Assembly: GCA_002392275.1 (NCBI GenBank)
Contig: DGGQ01000154.1
Span: 1 to 17,303 of the forward strand
DNA: 17,303 nt
Direction of reading: 5' to 3'
DNA from: Treponema sp. UBA3870
GTDB taxonomy: Bacteria; Spirochaetota; Spirochaetia; Treponematales; Treponemataceae
Made by a program: the position numbers and the translations under genes. Shown here piece by piece: positions 15,401 to 17,303 of this stretch. The first letter of the stretch is position 1, and each line of letters begins with the position of its first letter. The notes below the pieces were generated by a model. It had not been told where the DNA came from, searched no databases, and saw nothing but the letters and a program-made list of their open reading frames with translations.

Positions 15401-15493
15401 TACCAGCAGACCAAGGACCTTTTCAAATACAGCGAAAGTGTTGACATTGAGGTGAAGGGCAAGGGAACAATGCAGACATATTTTTTAAACTAG
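12467..15493 (+). CDS. Receptor adenylate cyclase with periplasmic beta-propeller sensor (copy 2)
   Basis: This is a 1008-residue paralogue of the divergent cyclase, aligning along its whole length (for example DGLAGNVIFKI and GLGTDSVFQ in the sensor). Starting at ATG 12467 gives a signal peptide (cut near SVFS21-E); the open frame upstream to 12317 crosses the promoter and is rejected. Propeller repeats cover about residues 35-635 (TYDGIVRFDG, EDPDGNIWVGT, EDNEGNIWLGLN, DNSGQVWIGTNGGG), then comes a Y_Y_Y domain (about 675-745), a membrane span (754-774), a coiled coil (about 777-805), and a class III cyclase (about 835-1000). Metal Asp841 and Asp885, adenine-selecting Lys881 and Asp951, and Asn958/Arg962 are all present. 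It should make cAMP in response to a periplasmic ligand that may differ from copy 1. The 3' gap to the TlpA-like gene is 42 bases, with an eight-T run but no convincing hairpin, so read-through is possible. Confidence 0.93.
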   Translation: MTKRFSIMLLSILAVCASVFSEPVVDNTFLNDFVTKTWTTDDGLPGMTITDMIQDRKGYIYIGTYDGIVRFDGVDFTTYSRAVDEKYDFATAHSLFQDTKDNIWIGHNDEGITRMAPDGSIKKYTVDDGLLNNKINAITEDPDGNIWVGTAVGPCYITPEGKVMVPERDSAIDEKIIISDMFCDTSGRIWIATGSELYVYEEKLLRRFAGFSTLDTDDVYSVRQDKSGALWFAVGPCYAVCLKNGEETVYDVSHPHKKPSSVSVIMSDSLGNYWVASDAGITVIHNGMYTYYDTQNGLPDDGVTIAIEDNEGNIWLGLNRGGLVKLSRGKFLTVPTNISINSICEDTLRNVVWLGSDNGVLCYKNNKFIDSELGELTTGLRVRHIGFTKDKELLVSTFSTDIPQIRMMPNGEIKTWSVEDGIVGNRDRVSIKTSGGDYYVGTAQGLTVIHKDGSLDTISKKLDMENTYIMWLFEDNSGQVWIGTNGGGVYVLKDEQIQKHYTTADGLAGNVIFKIYSQDENIWICTGTGLSVLNPDDGRFVNFNSLNGLGTDSVFQALVDYTGTVWITTNKGILSTKMSEIKETIEGKRKTLAVHNYGKSDGLNTGGVTSTSCSLKDSQGRLWFTLVDGFAIYDPIKSGSNQKVPRIEIEGYIIDNDHYDYHGEKIVVPARAKRLSIKYTGLTSTAPERVQFRYMLEGFEEEYSDWGTTRVISYTNIKPDNYKFTVMALNNDGLESLPSEPVYITKLPHIWQRPWFWIAVVLAVALGIFAIVRYKLYQMRRYQKQLEQKVDERTQELKIANEKAENLLLNILPQEIATELTEHPDRTIAKKYSNATVLFTDIVGFTKMSSVMTPEKVVTMLNRLISKFDERAKKEGIEKIKTIGDAYMAATGLTESGDSTGVERMIRFARGLIDDVREFDEISDLGIQIRIGINTGDLVAGVIGKSKFIYDIWGDTVNVASRMESTGIPMKIHVSEETYQQTKDLFKYSESVDIEVKGKGTMQTYFLN

Positions 15494-15535
15494 TAACCTT
15501 ATGCGTAGAATTTTTTTTATACACTGGAGGGCATT

Positions 15536-16069
15536 ATGAAAAGAATTTTGGCAACACTCGCGCTTGTCGTTGCATCAGGATTTATTTTTGCCGGTGGGGC
15601 AAAATCAACACTCGTGAAGTCCGGCTCAAGCGATTCGGACAAAACTGTAATCCGTTTTACTACAACGGACCTGGACGGAAACAAGGTCACTGAGAAAATC
15701 TTCGCGGACAATAAAATCACAATGATTAACATCTGGGGAACATTCTGCGGACCATGCATCAACGAGATGCCGGACCTGGGAAAGCTGAGCGAAAAGTACA
15801 AGTCAAAGGGTGTCGAGATTGTGGGGGTCGTGTGCGATGTCTACGACGCAAGCCAGAGCGCGACAGCCAAGTCCATTGTCAAAAAGACCGGTGCGAACTA
15901 CAGGCATCTTGTTACATCCCTTGACCTGGAGTACACGCTCCTGAAGGATGTGCAGGCGGTTCCTACGACAATCTTTGTTGACTCAAACGGCAGGCAGATT
16001 GGAAAGACCTATGTTGGCTCAAAAAGTCTCAGCCAGTGGCAGAGCATAATCGACTCGCTTTTGAAATAG
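15536..16069 (+). CDS. TlpA/ResA-like thiol-disulfide oxidoreductase
   Basis: This is a 177-residue exported thioredoxin-fold protein. A signal peptide covers about residues 1-19 (cut near FIFA-GG), possibly leaving the protein tethered by that helix. The active site is WGTFCGPC (Cys71, Cys74), and the cis-proline loop is AVPTTIFVD (Pro143), as in TlpA/ResA proteins. It should reduce disulfides in periplasmic or envelope proteins. GGAGG (15526-15530) lies 5 bases before ATG. It is first in a three-gene set with the 50-residue CXXC protein (11 bases on) and the 4Fe-4S membrane protein, an arrangement also known in anaerobic Firmicutes. The electrons probably come through those two partners, since no CcdA/DsbD gene is in the window. 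Confidence 0.93.
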   Translation: MKRILATLALVVASGFIFAGGAKSTLVKSGSSDSDKTVIRFTTTDLDGNKVTEKIFADNKITMINIWGTFCGPCINEMPDLGKLSEKYKSKGVEIVGVVCDVYDASQSATAKSIVKKTGANYRHLVTSLDLEYTLLKDVQAVPTTIFVDSNGRQIGKTYVGSKSLSQWQSIIDSLLK

Positions 16070-16080
16070 GGGCTTGAGCT

Positions 16081-16233
16081 ATGGGCGGTCCGAACAGAAA
16101 GCGTCTTTTGATTTCCGCTCTGGTCATTGCGGCGGGAATAGCTCTGGTGGTTTTTGGAATCTTTCGTGGCGAGGCCGGGGGAGTTTTCATCAAGGCCACC
16201 AGAATCTGCATGGAGTGCATAGGAATTGGCTGA
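16081..16233 (+). CDS. 50-residue membrane protein with CXXC motif (CD1871A-like)
   Basis: This short gene encodes a basic N-terminus (GGPNRKR), one hydrophobic span (about 9-27) and a short tail ending in RICMECIGIG, with Cys43 and Cys46 in a CXXC motif. It matches in size and layout the CD1871A-type CXXC proteins typically found between a TlpA-like gene and a 4Fe-4S gene, exactly its position here. AGGGG overlapping the TlpA-like stop (16068-16072) sits 8 bases before ATG. The end overlaps the TTG start of the next gene by 8 bases, so the two are probably translationally coupled. The CXXC pair could pass electrons from the iron-sulfur protein to TlpA. That role is inference; function is unproven. 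Confidence 0.85.
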   Translation: MGGPNRKRLLISALVIAAGIALVVFGIFRGEAGGVFIKATRICMECIGIG

Positions 16234-17125
16234 GAAAAAAAAGGACGGCGGCATTGGTCGGCATGGAAAAATCCGTCTGATTGTGCAGGCATGTTTCGCA
16301 GCTCTGTCGAATGGATACATCAAGGGCTTCGCGCAAGGCAAAATCTTTCGGGGACCGTCAAAATATGTGTGCGTTCCAGGCATGAACTGCTATTCGTGTC
16401 CGGGCGCGCTTGGTTCATGTCCAATCGGTTCTCTACAGGCGACCCTTGGCTCAAGGGAATACAAAATCTCGATGTACGTTGTCGGTTTTCTGGTGATTTT
16501 CGGGACCGTGCTTGGCCGTACAGTATGCGGATTTCTCTGTCCATTTGGTCTTGTGCAGGACCTTCTTTTTAAAATCCCATTCATAAAAAAAATCAGGAGG
16601 CTTCCGGGAGAGAAGGGACTTCGCTGGCTGCGATTTGTTTTTCTTGGCGTGTTCGTGATTCTGCTTCCGCTTTTTGTTGTGGACATCACAGGCCTTGGTG
16701 AGCCTTGGTTCTGCAAATACATCTGCCCGGTCGGCACACTTGAGGGCGGGGTTCCGCTGGTCCTTTTGAATGAGGCCATGCGTGGAGCGATTGGATTTCT
16801 GTTCAAATGGAAAATCGTGATACTGGCCGTGACAGTCCTCGCCTCGATAATAATCTACAGACCCTTCTGCAGATACATCTGTCCACTGGGCGCGGTCTAT
16901 GGAATCTTCAACAAGATTTCGGTCCTCCGTATGCGCGTCGATTTGAATTCCTGCACAAAATGCGGAGCCTGCCAGAAAGTTTGCAAGCTGGACATCCCGG
17001 TATGGAAAAATCCCGACAGCATGGACTGTATACGCTGCGGGGACTGCAAACACGCATGCCCCCACAACGCCATATCGGGTCCACTCTCTTTCAGGAACAA
17101 AAAGTCCAGCCCGGCGGAAAACTAG
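16226..17125 (+). CDS. NapH-like polytopic 4Fe-4S membrane protein
   Basis: This is a 299-residue membrane ferredoxin. The start is TTG (16226-16228), overlapping the CXXC gene by 8 bases. GGAG at 16212-16215 is 10 bases upstream, and coupling to the preceding gene probably helps. Hydrophobic spans lie at about 82-98, 134-153 and 195-211. The NapH/CcoG-type CxxxCPxG signatures are at Cys101-Cys105, Cys163-Cys167 and Cys215-Cys219, with an extra N-terminal cysteine group (Cys49, 55, 58, 65). The C-terminus has two full 4Fe-4S motifs (Cys243, 246, 249, 253 and Cys268, 271, 274, 278). It should carry electrons across the membrane, here most likely from cytoplasmic ferredoxin towards the TlpA-like protein via the CXXC protein. 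Its stop overlaps the convergent TrpB-like gene's stop in the tetramer CTAG. Confidence 0.92.
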   Translation: MAEKKKDGGIGRHGKIRLIVQACFAALSNGYIKGFAQGKIFRGPSKYVCVPGMNCYSCPGALGSCPIGSLQATLGSREYKISMYVVGFLVIFGTVLGRTVCGFLCPFGLVQDLLFKIPFIKKIRRLPGEKGLRWLRFVFLGVFVILLPLFVVDITGLGEPWFCKYICPVGTLEGGVPLVLLNEAMRGAIGFLFKWKIVILAVTVLASIIIYRPFCRYICPLGAVYGIFNKISVLRMRVDLNSCTKCGACQKVCKLDIPVWKNPDSMDCIRCGDCKHACPHNAISGPLSFRNKKSSPAEN

Positions 17126-17303
17126 AAATCGTTTCCCGGGAATCTTGGGATTGCGTCGGTGGATTTCTTTATCTCCGCATCCGTCGGAATGTAGTCGGTC
17201 ATCTTTCCGTCATTGAATGCCTCGTAAGCCTTCATATCGAAATACCCCGTGCCGGTGAGTCCGAAAACAATGTTCTTGTGCTCGCCTGTCTCCTTGCACT
17301 TGA
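17122..17303 (-). CDS. TrpB-like PLP-dependent enzyme, C-terminal 60 residues (runs off the right edge)
   Basis: The minus frame ending at TAG 17124-17122 is open to the window edge and encodes the end of a larger protein: NIVFGLTGTGYFDMKAYEAF, then a tail ending RFPGNDF. The GxGYFDMKAYE pattern resembles the C-terminus of the TrpB2 group of tryptophan synthase beta-like proteins (GHGHFDLxAY). Such proteins use pyridoxal phosphate to join indole and serine, or act on related amino acids. The lysine and glycine-rich PLP-binding parts are outside the window, so the assignment rests on this tail only. Its stop codon shares bases with the convergent 4Fe-4S gene's stop, leaving no room for a terminator between them. 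Confidence 0.65.
   Translation of the reverse strand, partial: KCKETGEHKNIVFGLTGTGYFDMKAYEAFNDGKMTDYIPTDAEIKKSTDAIPRFPGNDF

Noticed and set aside
15494..15535. Eight-T run after cyclase 2 as an intrinsic terminator
   Set aside because: No stable hairpin precedes the T-run; only a 3-bp CTA/TAG pairing can be drawn.
1..17303. CRISPR arrays, tRNA or rRNA genes
   Set aside because: No regularly spaced repeats, cloverleaf with T-loop GGTTCRA context, or rRNA sequence was recognised on either strand.

Overview
The window looks like a chromosome segment from a host-associated or anaerobic spirochaete, most likely Treponema-like. This is inferred from gene content: two propeller-type receptor adenylate cyclases, a flavodiiron protein, a methyl-accepting chemotaxis protein, and a TlpA / CXXC small protein / 4Fe-4S cluster. 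No rRNA or other phylogenetic marker is present, so the taxon is not proven. Base composition is roughly balanced, and most protein genes have AGGAGG-like ribosome sites.

Layout, left to right. (1) 1-419, minus: N-terminal part of an IS30-like transposase that runs off the left edge. (2) 530-2528, minus: a TetR regulator with an operator inside its own consensus promoter, followed by a cytoplasmic GH13 alpha-glucan hydrolase. (3) 2549-4786, minus: a dCache-type chemoreceptor with a strong intrinsic terminator. (4) 4962-5815, minus: a two-gene unit of a multi-spanning membrane protein and a small Cro/CI-type regulator, with a perfect 24-bp palindrome over its -35 box. (5) 5870-12059, minus: a possible five-gene operon of receptor adenylate cyclase, urea/amide-type binding lipoprotein (UrtA-like), flavodiiron protein, an 80-residue unknown protein, and a ridA copy interrupted by one amber codon. 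(6) 12024-12466: the divergent intergenic region, with two promoters, a pair of direct repeats, and a 238-nt segment that folds almost end to end as one rod. (7) 12467-15493, plus: a second receptor adenylate cyclase, paralogous to the first. (8) 15536-17125, plus: a redox cluster of TlpA-like thioredoxin, 50-residue CXXC membrane protein and NapH-like 4Fe-4S membrane protein. (9) 17122 to the right edge, minus: the C-terminus of a TrpB-like PLP enzyme.

How the genes may work together. The two cyclases have an exported beta-propeller sensor, one membrane span and a cytoplasmic class III cyclase with the Lys/Asp pair typical of ATP specificity, so each should turn a periplasmic signal into cAMP. 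The first is followed after 12 bases by a periplasmic amide-binding lipoprotein with no transporter genes beside it here, which suggests, as inference only, that ligand binding and cAMP production are linked. The flavodiiron protein and RidA add oxygen/NO and reactive-imine detoxification to the same transcript. The TlpA cluster probably moves electrons across the membrane to periplasmic thiols.

The most unusual items are the rod-forming segment between the divergent cyclases, three regulatory genes whose promoters place transcription at or beside the start codon (leaderless mRNAs), the solo UrtA-like protein coupled to a cyclase, and the amber codon in an otherwise intact ridA.
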